From Sphingobacterium mizutaii (GTDB taxonomy: Bacteria; Bacteroidota; Bacteroidia; Sphingobacteriales; Sphingobacteriaceae), in assembly GCF_900187125.1 (NCBI RefSeq), contig NZ_LT906468.1, forward strand, positions 930,001-994,000: 64,000 nucleotides of DNA, read 5' to 3'. Numbering within the stretch: the stretch's first letter is position 1; each line of letters begins with the position of its first letter. A program made the position numbers and the translations under genes. Below are positions 17,011-25,361 of the stretch, piece by piece. The notes below the pieces were generated by a model. That model had not been told where the DNA came from and made no database searches. It was given only the letters and a program-made list of their open reading frames with translations.

Positions 17011-17238
17011 TTGAAAGATAGCAAGTCAAATAAGAAGGTCAACAAATGGTTGGTTTTTACCTCCATGCCCTTTCAAATGGGGGTGACCATTTATGTGTTC
17101 TACTGGTTAGGGACTTGGCTAGATGAAAAATATGCGGTAGAGGGGGAATGGTGGATGAAAGGATTGACGATGTTTGGCGTCGGGCTGTCCTTATATCAGT
17201 TTATTAAACAAGTAAATTATATCAATAGAAATGAATAG
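17011..17238 (+). CDS. AtpZ/AtpI-family membrane protein
   Basis: Small inner-membrane protein of 75 residues at the head of the ATP synthase cluster, probably an assembly or ion-handling factor like AtpI/AtpZ. It has a basic N-terminus (KDSKSNKKVNKW), one hydrophobic helix (LVFTSMPFQMGVTIYVFYWLG), the family motif TWLDEKY, and a second helix (TMFGVGLSLYQFIKQV). The start is TTG at 17011, 23 bases after a TATCTTTG element. It overlaps the next gene by eight bases. Confidence 0.8.
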   Translation: MKDSKSNKKVNKWLVFTSMPFQMGVTIYVFYWLGTWLDEKYAVEGEWWMKGLTMFGVGLSLYQFIKQVNYINRNE

Positions 17239-17635
17239 ATACCTGCTCTTATTATTAGTTCTGCTTGGCGTCACGGGTGTATGTTTTGGCATACATTACG
17301 CCGTTTTGAAGATGAACCATCAGGACCATTGGTGGATAGGATCGGGATATAGTTTAGAGGGGATGTATGTTTTTGGAGCAATTGCTTCCATTGTCATGGT
17401 CCTTATTTTATTAGTCATCGACTATACGATGCCGGTGCAGGTCGGCTTTGCGTTTTTGGTGGGAATGACCTTGAAGGCTGTGGGCAGTTATGTGTTCATT
17501 CATGAGGGTATAAATTTGCTGGAAAATGATTTTATTGAGTTGAATTTTCTAATTGTGTTTTTTGTTTATTTGCTGTATGATGCCTTTGCTGCCTATTATA
17601 TTGTAAATCAACAAGAAACGGTCAGTAAAAACTAA
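17231..17635 (+). CDS. Four-helix membrane protein of the ATP synthase cluster
   Basis: A 134-residue hydrophobic protein with four likely membrane helices (LLLLLVLLGVTGVCFG; GMYVFGAIASIVMVLILLV; VGFAFLVGMTLKAVGSYVF; LNFLIVFFVYLLYDAFAAYY). It has no catalytic motif. Its place between the AtpZ-like gene and atpB is where other bacteria have atpI-type genes, and overlap with the upstream gene shows translational coupling. I infer a role in c-ring assembly or as an ATP synthase subunit I analogue; the sequence alone does not prove this. Confidence 0.7.
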   Translation: MNRYLLLLLVLLGVTGVCFGIHYAVLKMNHQDHWWIGSGYSLEGMYVFGAIASIVMVLILLVIDYTMPVQVGFAFLVGMTLKAVGSYVFIHEGINLLENDFIELNFLIVFFVYLLYDAFAAYYIVNQQETVSKN

Positions 17636-17682
17636 TTTTATAAAAAGTTTAAACAATTCTGAATTTATGCCAAATAAAATTG

Positions 17683-17690
17683 TAATTTTG
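17683..17690 (+). promoter_or_regulatory. -7 promoter element before atpB
   Basis: TAATTTTG, a TAnnTTTG match, 34 bases upstream of the atpB ATG in the 89-base gap. It would let the core subunits be transcribed apart from the two small upstream genes. Confidence 0.5.
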
Positions 17691-17724
17691 CGCAAAATTT
17701 GTCATAATTCAACATTATTTTAAA

Positions 17725-18810
17725 ATGGTGAGTCTTAAGAAAGTACTTTTATTATTTGCAGTAATTTTGTTTACTGTTAATCCATTCCGCTCAGTTGCTG
17801 AAGAAGGGCATGCACATGGTGAAACTTCTAGTTCTGAGGAAATTAACGCTCATATTCAACACCACTTAAAGGATGATTACTATTTCAATTTCTTTACTGA
17901 TTCGAAAACAGGAAAGAGTTATGGCTTCCCTTTACCGGTTATTTTGATTGATGGTGGTTTGAAAGTGTTTTCAGCTGGCGAGTTTGAGCATGGAGAAAAA
18001 GTGGTTGAAAAAGACGGACAATATTACAAATTGTACCATAGCAAAATCTACAAGACCGATGCTGCAGGTACGATTACTTACGATGACAAACATCATCCAA
18101 CCAATGCAAAACCTTGGGATTTCTCGATCACCAAGAATGTGGTAGGATTGCTATTAGCAGCTTTGTTGTTGTTCATTGGATTTACAAGTTTAGCTAAAAC
18201 ATATAAAAACGGTCCTAACGCTGTTCCTAAAGGTATTGGACGTGCATTAGAGCCATTGGTTCTTTACGTGAGAGATGAGATGGCGGTTCCAAACATTGGA
18301 CATCGTTACAAAGAATTCATGCCTTATTTATTGTCGGTATTCTTCTTGATCTTCTTATTGAACTTATTGGGATTGACTCCACTAGGGGTGAACGTAACGG
18401 GAAATATCTCTGTTACATTGTGTTTAGCCTTGTTTACATTTTTCATTACAAATTTCAAAGCAAACAAAGATTACTGGAAACATATTTTCTGGATGCCAGG
18501 CGTACCGGTTCCATTCAAGTTTGTTCTAGCGCCGATCGAAGTTTTAGGTATGTTTACTAAGCCTTTCTCCTTGATGGTTCGTTTGTTTGCAAACATTACT
18601 GCTGGTCACACCGTTGTGATGGGTCTGATTGCTGTTGTTTATTTGTTGCAACATCAGTTGACCGTAGTAGGTTCAGTGAGTGTATCTTTACTTCTAACGT
18701 TGTTATTATTCTTCTTGGAATTATTGGTAGCATTCTTACAAGCGTTTATCTTTACCATGTTGTCATCCCTGTTTATCGGTATGGCGGTTGAAGAGCATTC
18801 GCATCATTAA
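17725..18810 (+). CDS. atpB: F1Fo ATP synthase subunit a, long form
   Basis: Membrane subunit forming the proton half-channels against the c-ring. It is 361 residues against about 270 in E. coli, because of an N-terminal signal-like helix and some 115 residues of predicted periplasmic sequence rich in His and acidic residues (EEGHAHGE; IQHHLKDD; KHHPTNAKPW). The catalytic part follows: YLLSVFFLIFLLNLLGLTPLG, and then FSLMVRLFANITAGH with the essential Arg on the penultimate long helix. The protein ends EEHSHH. The long extension is usual in Bacteroidota. Followed by atpE after 38 bases. Confidence 0.96.
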   Translation: MVSLKKVLLLFAVILFTVNPFRSVAEEGHAHGETSSSEEINAHIQHHLKDDYYFNFFTDSKTGKSYGFPLPVILIDGGLKVFSAGEFEHGEKVVEKDGQYYKLYHSKIYKTDAAGTITYDDKHHPTNAKPWDFSITKNVVGLLLAALLLFIGFTSLAKTYKNGPNAVPKGIGRALEPLVLYVRDEMAVPNIGHRYKEFMPYLLSVFFLIFLLNLLGLTPLGVNVTGNISVTLCLALFTFFITNFKANKDYWKHIFWMPGVPVPFKFVLAPIEVLGMFTKPFSLMVRLFANITAGHTVVMGLIAVVYLLQHQLTVVGSVSVSLLLTLLLFFLELLVAFLQAFIFTMLSSLFIGMAVEEHSHH

Positions 18811-18848
18811 TTCGAATTTTTTGTTAAATTTTTAAATATAAAATTGTT

Positions 18849-19040
18849 ATGATTCCAAATTTAGTAGGAGCAGGTTTGATCGTTATCGGAGCTGGTTTAG
18901 GTTTAGGTAAAATCGGTGGTTCAGCAATGGAAGCTATCGCTCGTCAACCAGAAGCAGCATCTAAAATCCAAACAGCGATGATCATCATCGGTGCCTTATT
19001 GGAAGGTTTAGCATTCGGTGCTCTTCTATTAGGTAAATAA
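18849..19040 (+). CDS. atpE: F1Fo ATP synthase subunit c
   Basis: Proteolipid of the rotor ring. It has 63 residues, short for the family, with two Gly-rich helices around the polar loop ARQPEAASK. The ion-binding carboxylate is Glu52 in GALLEGLAFGAL. The Gln and Ser/Thr ligands expected for a sodium ring are not evident, which favours proton coupling. It is followed by a stable hairpin in the 108-base gap before atpF. Confidence 0.96.
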   Translation: MIPNLVGAGLIVIGAGLGLGKIGGSAMEAIARQPEAASKIQTAMIIIGALLEGLAFGALLLGK

Positions 19041-19064
19041 GCTAAGCTTATTAAAAAAACAATG

Positions 19065-19099
19065 AACACATCTTGCAACGGTTGGTTGCAAGTTGTGTT
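19065..19099 (+). promoter_or_regulatory. Stable intercistronic hairpin between atpE and atpF
   Basis: AACACATCTTGCAAC pairs with GTTGCAAGTTGTGTT across a five-base loop, giving 14 pairs and one U-U mismatch. No T run follows, so it is more likely an mRNA-stabilising or partial attenuation structure than a terminator. It lies just after the gene for the subunit needed in many copies. Confidence 0.6.
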
Positions 19100-19148
19100 T
19101 ATCAAAAAGACAAAAAATTTAAATTCAAAAATATAATAACGTAAATAA

Positions 19149-19649
19149 ATGGACGCTTTAATTCATGATTTTTCATTCGGGTTATTTTTCTGGCAATTGA
19201 TCATCCTTTTGATCGTCATCTTTTTGTTAGGGAAATTTGCTTGGAAACCGATTGTAAATGCTTTAGAGGAACGCGAGAAAGGCATTACCGATGCTTTAGC
19301 TTCTGCAGAGAAAGCAAAATTGGAAATGGCACGTTTGACCAATGAGAACGAGAATTTGTTAAAACAGGCTCGTGAAGAGCGTGATGTTATCTTGAAAGAA
19401 GCAAAAGTATTGAAAGATAAGATCGTTGCAGAGGCAAAAGAGGTTGCTCAAGTGGAAGGTGGTAAATTGATCGAACAAGCAAAACGTGAGATTGAAGACC
19501 AAAAATTAAAAGCTTTGGCTGAGGTTAAGAACCAAGTTTCTACCTTATCTTTAGAGATTGCCCGCAAAGTATTAACGAAAGAATTCGAGGACCAAGGAAA
19601 GCAAGAAGCTTTAGTAGCTGACTTGATGAAAGATGTTAAATTAAACTAA
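19149..19649 (+). CDS. atpF: F1Fo ATP synthase subunit b
   Basis: Peripheral stalk subunit of 166 residues. A single N-terminal membrane helix (LFFWQLIILLIVIFLLGKF) is followed by AWKPIVNALEEREKGI and a long Ala/Glu/Lys-rich coiled coil, then a C-terminal part that contacts the delta subunit. Twenty-seven bases separate it from atpH. Confidence 0.95.
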   Translation: MDALIHDFSFGLFFWQLIILLIVIFLLGKFAWKPIVNALEEREKGITDALASAEKAKLEMARLTNENENLLKQAREERDVILKEAKVLKDKIVAEAKEVAQVEGGKLIEQAKREIEDQKLKALAEVKNQVSTLSLEIARKVLTKEFEDQGKQEALVADLMKDVKLN

Positions 19650-19676
19650 TTGGTTAACGAATTTAAAAATTAACGT

Positions 19677-20222
19677 ATGTCAGTTTTCAAAGTAGCTTCA
19701 AGATATGCCAAGTCCTTAATCGACTTGTCGCTAGAGCAAGAGAGTCTGGATGCGGTTAAGGCAGATATCGAAGGAGTTATTGCCATAATCAAATCCAACA
19801 CTGAATTGCAAGCAGTTTTAAATAATCCGATCATTAAGACGGACAAGAAACTGGCGATCTTGAAGGCTTTATTTCAAGGTAAAATCAGACCGGAGATATT
19901 GGAGTTTTTCAATATCATGGTAAGAAAAGGCCGTGCAGAATTAGTTTATGCGACAGCCTTGGAGTTTGTTCGTGAATACAACGAGGTCAAAGGTATTGTT
20001 CATGCGGAAGTTGTTTCGGCAAGTCCATTATCGGAGGCCAACCTTCAAGCATTGAAAGAGCAGATTGCCGCTCAGATCAATGCGCAGGTTATCTTGGCTA
20101 ACAAAGTAGACAAATCATTGATTGGTGGCTTTGTGGTTAAGGTTGGAGACAAGCAGATTGATGCGAGTATTCAAGGCAAGCTAAATAAATTAGAGAGACA
20201 TTTCGAAAACCAAGGTGTTTAA
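19677..20222 (+). CDS. atpH: F1Fo ATP synthase subunit delta
   Basis: Joins the peripheral stalk to the top of F1. The 181 residues begin VASRYAKSLIDLSLEQ, the usual opening, and hold a helical N-terminal domain (1-105) and a C-terminal domain ending with LIGGFVVKVGDKQIDASI, the conserved OSCP/delta signature. Followed by atpA after 58 bases. Confidence 0.95.
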   Translation: MSVFKVASRYAKSLIDLSLEQESLDAVKADIEGVIAIIKSNTELQAVLNNPIIKTDKKLAILKALFQGKIRPEILEFFNIMVRKGRAELVYATALEFVREYNEVKGIVHAEVVSASPLSEANLQALKEQIAAQINAQVILANKVDKSLIGGFVVKVGDKQIDASIQGKLNKLERHFENQGV

Positions 20223-20280
20223 TCCTTCGTTTGAGAACAAGATATAATAGAATCAAAAACCCCTTATACGAATTACAACA

Positions 20281-21855
20281 ATGATAGAGGTAAGACCAGA
20301 TGAAGTTTCGGCAATTCTAAGAGAGCAATTGTCAGGCTTTAAGTCAGCAGCCGATTTAGAAGAAGTGGGTACCGTATTGCAAGTAGGTGACGGTATTGCG
20401 CGTATTTACGGCTTAACAAAAGTTCAATCAGGAGAGTTGGTTGAGTTTGCGAATGGACTACAAGGTATTGTGATGAACTTAGAAGAAGACAACGTAGGTG
20501 TTGTACTTTTAGGTCCATCGGATGAAATTAAAGAAGGTGATACTATCAAACGTACTAACCGTATCGCATCTATTAAAGTAGGTGAAGGTATGTTAGGCCG
20601 TGTGGTAAATACATTAGGTCAGCCTATCGATGGTAAAGGCCCAATTACTGGAGAGACTTTCGAAATGCCAATCGAGCGTAAAGCTCCTGGAGTTATCTAC
20701 CGTCAGCCCGTAACTGAACCATTGCAGACTGGTCTTAAAGCGATCGATGCCATGATTCCAATCGGACGTGGACAACGTGAGCTTGTAATTGGTGACCGTC
20801 AAACAGGTAAGACTGCTGTTTGTATCGACACCATTTTGAATCAAAAAGAATTTTACGAAGCTGGTCAACCAGTATTCTGTATATATGTAGCGGTAGGTCA
20901 AAAGAACTCTACAGTTGCGAACATTGTTCGTACTTTAGAGGAAAAAGGTGCAATGCCTTATACCGTGATTGTATCTGCATCAGCTGCGGATCCTGCACCA
21001 ATGCAGTTCTACGCGCCAATGGCGGGTGCTGCTATCGGTGAGTACTTCCGTGATACAGGTCGTCCGGCATTGATCGTTTATGATGACTTGTCAAAACAAG
21101 CGGTTGCTTACCGTGAGGTGTCTTTATTATTGAAACGTCCTCCAGGCCGTGAAGCATACCCAGGAGACGTATTCTACCTTCACTCTCGTTTATTAGAGCG
21201 TGCTGCGAAAATCAATAGTTCAGATGAGATCGCTCGTAACATGAACGACCTTCCTGAGTCCTTGAAAGACAAAGTTAAAGGTGGTGGTTCATTAACAGCA
21301 CTTCCGATCATTGAAACTCAAGCGGGTGACGTATCTGCATATATTCCTACCAACGTAATTTCCATCACAGATGGTCAGATCTTCTTGGAATCGAACTTGT
21401 TCAACGCAGGTATCCGTCCAGCGATCAACGTAGGTATCTCGGTATCACGTGTAGGTGGTAATGCGCAGATCAAATCAATGAAGAAAGTTGCTGGTACCTT
21501 GAAATTAGACCAAGCACAGTACCGTGAATTGGAAGCTTTCGCGAAATTCGGTTCTGACTTAGATGCAGCTACTAAAGCGGTATTGGACAAAGGTATCCGT
21601 AACGTGGAAATCTTGAAACAAGGTCAATATTCACCAGTTTCAGTTGAGAAACAAGTTGCTATTATTTACGCAGGTACAAAAGGTTTATTACGTAATGTTC
21701 CTGTAAACAAAGTGAGAGAATTCGAAGAAGAATACTTGACACAACTAGAGCAACGTCATCCAGAAGTATTGTCAGCACTTAAAGCTGGTAAGTTCTCTGA
21801 TGAATTAACTGATGTATTAGAAAAAGTAGCTAAGGAATTAGCTTCGAAATATTAA
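20281..21855 (+). CDS. atpA: F1Fo ATP synthase subunit alpha
   Basis: Non-catalytic nucleotide-binding subunit of F1. It has 524 residues with Walker [10 protein letters not shown] (171-179), the signature [14 protein letters not shown], and the arginine finger region in ISVSRVG. The N-terminal beta-barrel begins about residue 28. Codon choice is visibly biased (many GGT, CGT, GTA), as in other highly expressed genes. The gap to atpG is 152 bases and is filled with family D repeats. atpD and atpC are not in the window. Confidence 0.98.
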   Translation: MIEVRPDEVSAILREQLSGFKSAADLEEVGTVLQVGDGIARIYGLTKVQSGELVEFANGLQGIVMNLEEDNVGVVLLGPSDEIKEGDTIKRTNRIASIKVGEGMLGRVVNTLGQPIDGKGPITGETFEMPIERKAPGVIYRQPVTEPLQTGLKAIDAMIPIGRGQRELVIGDRQTGKTAVCIDTILNQKEFYEAGQPVFCIYVAVGQKNSTVANIVRTLEEKGAMPYTVIVSASAADPAPMQFYAPMAGAAIGEYFRDTGRPALIVYDDLSKQAVAYREVSLLLKRPPGREAYPGDVFYLHSRLLERAAKINSSDEIARNMNDLPESLKDKVKGGGSLTALPIIETQAGDVSAYIPTNVISITDGQIFLESNLFNAGIRPAINVGISVSRVGGNAQIKSMKKVAGTLKLDQAQYRELEAFAKFGSDLDAATKAVLDKGIRNVEILKQGQYSPVSVEKQVAIIYAGTKGLLRNVPVNKVREFEEEYLTQLEQRHPEVLSALKAGKFSDELTDVLEKVAKELASKY

Positions 21856-21859
21856 AAGG

Positions 21860-21996
21860 ATCTGAGATTGGAGATATGAGATTTGAGAAAGCAGAAAGGT
21901 TCTTTTTGTATTTCAAATCTCAGTTCTCAAATCAGAAGGGTTTGAGAAAAGTATAGAGGTTAATAGCTAAATACTCATATCTCACGTCTCACATCT
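21860..21996. repeat. Family D repeats inside the ATP synthase cluster
   Basis: Three blocks between atpA and atpG: GAGATATGAGATTTGAG (about 21870-21887), TTTCAAATCTCAGTTCTC (about 21911-21928) and CTCATATCTCACGTCTC (about 21974-21990). The first is inverted relative to the other two, so the transcript can fold on itself between the two genes. Confidence 0.75.
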
Positions 21997-22007
21997 AAAT
22001 TTGACTT

Positions 22008-22889
22008 ATGGCAAACTTAAAAGAAGTTAGAAATCGTATTACCTCCGTTACCTCTACGCAACAGATTACCAAAGCGATGAAAATGGTGTCTGCAGCGAAG
22101 TTGAAGCGTGCAACCAATGCTATTATCCAATTGCGTCCTTATGCGACGAAATTGAGAGAGATCTTGGCTCAGGTTTCAGCCTCCGTAGAAGGTAATAATT
22201 CGCCATTCACGCAAGATCGTATCCCGACGAAGGTTTTGATCATCGTGGTGACCTCAAACAGAGGTTTGGCGGGAGCTTTCAATGCTAATGCCATTAAAAC
22301 TGCCAATAATTTGATTGCAACGAAATATGCAGATCAATTCGCAAGAGGAGATGTAAGTATTATCGCAATCGGAAAAAGAGGTCAGGATTTCTTCAGCAAA
22401 CGTGATTTCAAAGTAATCGGTAATAACAACGAATTGTTCAACAATTTGGATTTCGAGAACGTTTCGAAAATTACGGAATACGTAATGGATCAGTTTAAAG
22501 AAGGAAACATCGACCGCGTTGAGGTGGTATATAACCAATTCCGTAATGCAGCCGTTCAAATCTTAACATCAGAGCAGATTTTACCTCTTTTGCCTGAGAA
22601 TAAAGAAGATGACAATGTTGCAGAATTGGATTATATCATCGAGCCTTCAAAAGAGAAAATCATTGAAGAGCTGATTCCTAAAGCAATCAAGATTCAGTTA
22701 TACAAAGCCGTATTGGACTCACATGCTTCTGAGCATGGTGCCCGTATGACTGCGATGGATAAAGCAACCGAAAACGCTGGTGATTTGTTACGCCAATTGA
22801 AATTGTCGTACAACCAAGCGCGTCAAGCAGCAATTACTACAGAATTGACAGAGATCGTTTCTGGTGCTGCAGCCCTTTCAAATGGCTAA
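22008..22889 (+). CDS. atpG: F1Fo ATP synthase subunit gamma
   Basis: Central rotor shaft of F1. It has 293 residues. The N-terminal helix holds KEVRNRITSVTSTQQITKAMKMV, and the C-terminal helix holds SEHGARMTAMDKATENAGDLL and TTELTEIVSGAAAL, both diagnostic. Between them is the Rossmann-like domain with TSNRGLAGAFNAN. It is the last gene of the cluster and is followed by a strong terminator. Confidence 0.97.
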   Translation: MANLKEVRNRITSVTSTQQITKAMKMVSAAKLKRATNAIIQLRPYATKLREILAQVSASVEGNNSPFTQDRIPTKVLIIVVTSNRGLAGAFNANAIKTANNLIATKYADQFARGDVSIIAIGKRGQDFFSKRDFKVIGNNNELFNNLDFENVSKITEYVMDQFKEGNIDRVEVVYNQFRNAAVQILTSEQILPLLPENKEDDNVAELDYIIEPSKEKIIEELIPKAIKIQLYKAVLDSHASEHGARMTAMDKATENAGDLLRQLKLSYNQARQAAITTELTEIVSGAAALSNG

Positions 22890-22916
22890 TAGATAAAAAT
22901 ATTAATTTGTATAAGG

Positions 22917-22948
22917 AAAGCCGTTATCGTGAGATAACGGCTTTTTTT
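22917..22948 (+). terminator. Terminator of the ATP synthase cluster
   Basis: Perfect 12-bp stem AAAGCCGTTATC/GATAACGGCTTT with a GTGA loop and seven T, 27 bases after the atpG stop. Confidence 0.92.
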
Positions 22949-22952
22949 GGTA

Positions 22953-23203
22953 GAACCAGGATTCGAGGGATGGGAGGATGGGCCAAGATCAGGGGAAGAA
23001 CCAGGATGTGGCTCGACTCCCCTTCGTCTTCGCTCAGGGAACAGCTCGCCTTACAGATAGGAGGATGGACCAAGATTATTAACCTTAAAAGGTGTCAAAG
23101 ATCTTGGTCTATCCTCTAATCCCATTCATCCTGGTTCATGCCTAGATCTTGGTCTATCCTCGAATCCTCGTTTGGCGAGCGGAGTCGAGCCACATCCTGG
23201 TTC
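22953..23203. repeat. Dispersed intergenic repeat, family A (copy 3, head-to-head inverted)
   Basis: Two forward units begin GAACCAGGAT (22953 and 22998); the second carries GGCTCGACTCCCCTTCGTC and ends GAGGATGGACCAAGATTA. After about 20 bases the modules return in reverse: ATCTTGGTCTATCCTC twice and GGCGAGCGGAGTCGAGCCAC, ending ATCCTGGTTC. The whole can fold as one large cruciform. Confidence 0.85.
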
Positions 23204-23210
23204 AAAACCC

Positions 23211-23246
23211 TCTCATATCTCACATCTCACATCTCATATCTCACCT
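23211..23246 (+). repeat. Dispersed repeat, family D, copy after atp cluster
   Basis: Runs of CTCATATCTC, ACATCTCACA and TCTCATATCTCAC directly after the family A cruciform. Confidence 0.7.
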
Positions 23247-23387
23247 CCAACAAACCATTCTAATCCTGTACTGTTCTATGATTAAGAGAAGGTTGATTAA
23301 TATTATGACAACATTACCTTAATATTACCGATTTGACTTCTGTATTTCTGACTATTATCGTAATTTTGTCAAAATATTAGTTTTCTA

Positions 23388-23417
23388 TTTGCTCTGATAG
23401 GCAATTTTATAAATTTG
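23388..23417 (+). promoter_or_regulatory. Promoter of the fatty-acid hydroxylase gene
   Basis: TTTG at 23388 and TAAATTTG at 23410, separated by 18 bases, match the Bacteroidota -33/-7 pair. The leader would be about 70 bases. A second TAATTTTG lies at 23361. Confidence 0.55.
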
Positions 23418-23495
23418 TGCAGGGTTTTTTATTGAATAGAACGCTTTGGGAGGTTAAGATATTTAACCTGGAGTGTGAATGAAATTATTTAGGTT

Positions 23496-24185
23496 ATGGC
23501 AAAGAAATTATACGTATCCAATTCGACAGAGTCTTCGAGAATGTTCAAGAATGATTTTCTTGAATCTTTGACCAAGGTGCATTATTCTGTTCCTTTAATA
23601 TTTTGGATTCCTGTTAAGATCTTTTTTATTTGGAGAGCATTGGTACCGGGGGGATTATCGGTTGGGACTGTTGTAATGTATTATATCTTCGGGTTGCTTT
23701 TTTGGACATTGGCGGAATATGTCTTGCATAGGTGGGTTTTCCATTATGAGCCGAGTTCAAAATTTGGCAAAAGGGTGCACTTTATTTTCCATGGGGTACA
23801 CCATGATTTTCCGAAGGATCGCTTGCGTTTGGTAATGCCTTTGTCGGCAAGTATTCCAATGGCGGCGGTCATCTATTTTATCTTTAGCTTTTTCTTTTCG
23901 CCTTATACCTTAGCGGCATTCTTCTCCGGATTCTTATTGGGATACCTGATCTATGATGAATGCCATTATGCAATGCATCATGCCAACTTTAAGTCTGGTT
24001 TGTTTAAGCGAATTAAGGATCACCATATGTTGCACCACTATTCAGAGCCTGAGAAAGGTTTTGGGGTGAGCTCAGCGATTTGGGATGTGATCTTTGGTTC
24101 GGGATTCAGCAAAAAGAAAGCTGGCCAATCAGAAAAGAAAAAAGGAAATGAACTTAAGGAAGTCCAAGAACAACAATTAAATTAA
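23496..24185 (+). CDS. Fatty-acid hydroxylase superfamily membrane protein (sterol desaturase/FA2H type)
   Basis: Di-iron membrane hydroxylase of 229 residues. The His clusters that bind the metal are all present: EYVLHRWVFHYEP, HFIFHGVHHDFPKD, ECHYAMHH and DHHMLHHYSEP. Four membrane helices lie between about residues 30 and 165. The arrangement is that of fatty-acid 2-hydroxylases without the cytochrome b5 domain. I infer that it makes the 2-hydroxy fatty acids found in Sphingobacterium sphingolipids; carotenoid hydroxylase is a less likely alternative. It is convergent with a fabH gene and shares its terminator. The C-terminus is Lys/Glu-rich. Confidence 0.85.
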   Translation: MAKKLYVSNSTESSRMFKNDFLESLTKVHYSVPLIFWIPVKIFFIWRALVPGGLSVGTVVMYYIFGLLFWTLAEYVLHRWVFHYEPSSKFGKRVHFIFHGVHHDFPKDRLRLVMPLSASIPMAAVIYFIFSFFFSPYTLAAFFSGFLLGYLIYDECHYAMHHANFKSGLFKRIKDHHMLHHYSEPEKGFGVSSAIWDVIFGSGFSKKKAGQSEKKKGNELKEVQEQQLN

Positions 24186-24192
24186 ATATATA

Positions 24193-24225
24193 AAGAAGGG
24201 GTTCAGATCATCTGAGCCCCTTCTT
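24193..24225. terminator. Bidirectional terminator, hydroxylase / fabH
   Basis: Fifteen-base arms AAGAAGGGGTTCAGA and TCTGAGCCCCTTCTT with a short loop, flanked by A and T runs, between the two convergent stop codons. Confidence 0.88.
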
Positions 24226-24243
24226 ATTTTGGGTAATTCTGTA

Positions 24244-25293
24244 TTACCAGCGGATCAAAGCGGATCCCCAAGTAAAACCAGCTCCGAAGGCTGCTAGACA
24301 TACTAAATCCCCATCTTTTATCTTTCCTTCTTCCCAAGCCTCGCAAAGTGCGATAGGTACAGAAGCGGCAGTAGTATTGCCATATTTCTGGATGTTATTG
24401 AATACCTGATCATCAGACAATCCCAAGGTCTTTTGGACGAATTGAGAAATACGAAGGTTTGCCTGGTGGGGAATCAACATATCGATATCTGTTGTTTTAA
24501 GGTTGTTTTTTGCTAATGCTTCCCCAATAACTTCAGGGAATTTTACAACTGCCTTTTTGAATACGGCTTGCCCATCCATATAAGGGAATGCCGAACCATC
24601 TTCCAGCATCTCTTTGGTCATCAGCATACCGCCTAGTTCAACATCTGGCCATTGGGGCATCTGCTCACCTAAATAATAACCTGCAGAAGCTCCTGGGAAG
24701 TACATCGCCAGTTTCTCGGCCTCGGCACCATCGGAATGCAGGTGAGTACTTAAAATACCTTTTCCTTCCTCGTTGGTTGGCTGCAACACGACAGCACCAG
24801 CACCATCTCCGAAGATTACTGAAACTGAGCGCCCACGGGTAGAGAAGTCCAAAGCAAAGGAGTGTTTTTCAGATCCTACCACCAAGATGTTCTTGTACAT
24901 TCCCGTTTTAATGAATTGATCGGCAATGGACAAGGCGTAGATAAATCCAGAACATTGGTTTCTTACGTCTAGAGCACCAATTTCCTTCATGCCCATTTCA
25001 CGCTGTAACAGTACGCCACAGCCCGGGAAATAGTAATCTGGGGAAAGGGTTGCGAAAATAACAAAATCGATTTCTTCTGCCGTTGTATTGGCTCTTTCAA
25101 TGGCTATTTTAGAAGCTTCTACAGCCATGCTAGTTGTTGTTTCACCAACCCTATCGGCGAATCGGCGTTCTTTTATTCCGGTACGTTCTTGGATCCATTC
25201 ATCACTCGTTTCCATAAAACGAGTCAGGTCATTATTGGTATATACGTTCTTTGGGACATAGTATCCCAAACCGGCTATTTTTGATTGAAACAT
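24244..25293 (-). CDS. fabH: 3-oxoacyl-ACP synthase III
   Basis: Condenses an acyl-CoA primer with malonyl-ACP to begin fatty-acid synthesis; branched primers are usual in this phylum. From the ATG at 25293 (MFQSKIAGLGYYVP) it has 349 residues with the triad Cys114 (RNQCSGF), His276 (IPHQAN) and Asn306 (YGNTTAASVP). An in-frame ATG seven codons upstream is less likely. Slightly longer than E. coli FabH because of an insert near residue 210-235. It is divergent from clpS. A second copy of fabH may exist elsewhere, as is common, so this one could serve a special primer. Confidence 0.9.
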   Translation of the reverse strand: MFQSKIAGLGYYVPKNVYTNNDLTRFMETSDEWIQERTGIKERRFADRVGETTTSMAVEASKIAIERANTTAEEIDFVIFATLSPDYYFPGCGVLLQREMGMKEIGALDVRNQCSGFIYALSIADQFIKTGMYKNILVVGSEKHSFALDFSTRGRSVSVIFGDGAGAVVLQPTNEEGKGILSTHLHSDGAEAEKLAMYFPGASAGYYLGEQMPQWPDVELGGMLMTKEMLEDGSAFPYMDGQAVFKKAVVKFPEVIGEALAKNNLKTTDIDMLIPHQANLRISQFVQKTLGLSDDQVFNNIQKYGNTTAASVPIALCEAWEEGKIKDGDLVCLAAFGAGFTWGSALIRW

Positions 25294-25349
25294 AGGTCTA
25301 ACTTTAATAAACAATTCAGCTAAAATACTGATTTATTTGAAAAATAAGC

Positions 25350-25357
25350 TATTTTTG
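25350..25357 (+). promoter_or_regulatory. -7 promoter element for clpS
   Basis: TATTTTTG, a TAnnTTTG match, ends only four bases before the clpS ATG, so transcription should begin at or next to the start codon. Confidence 0.6.
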
Positions 25358-25361
25358 CTGT

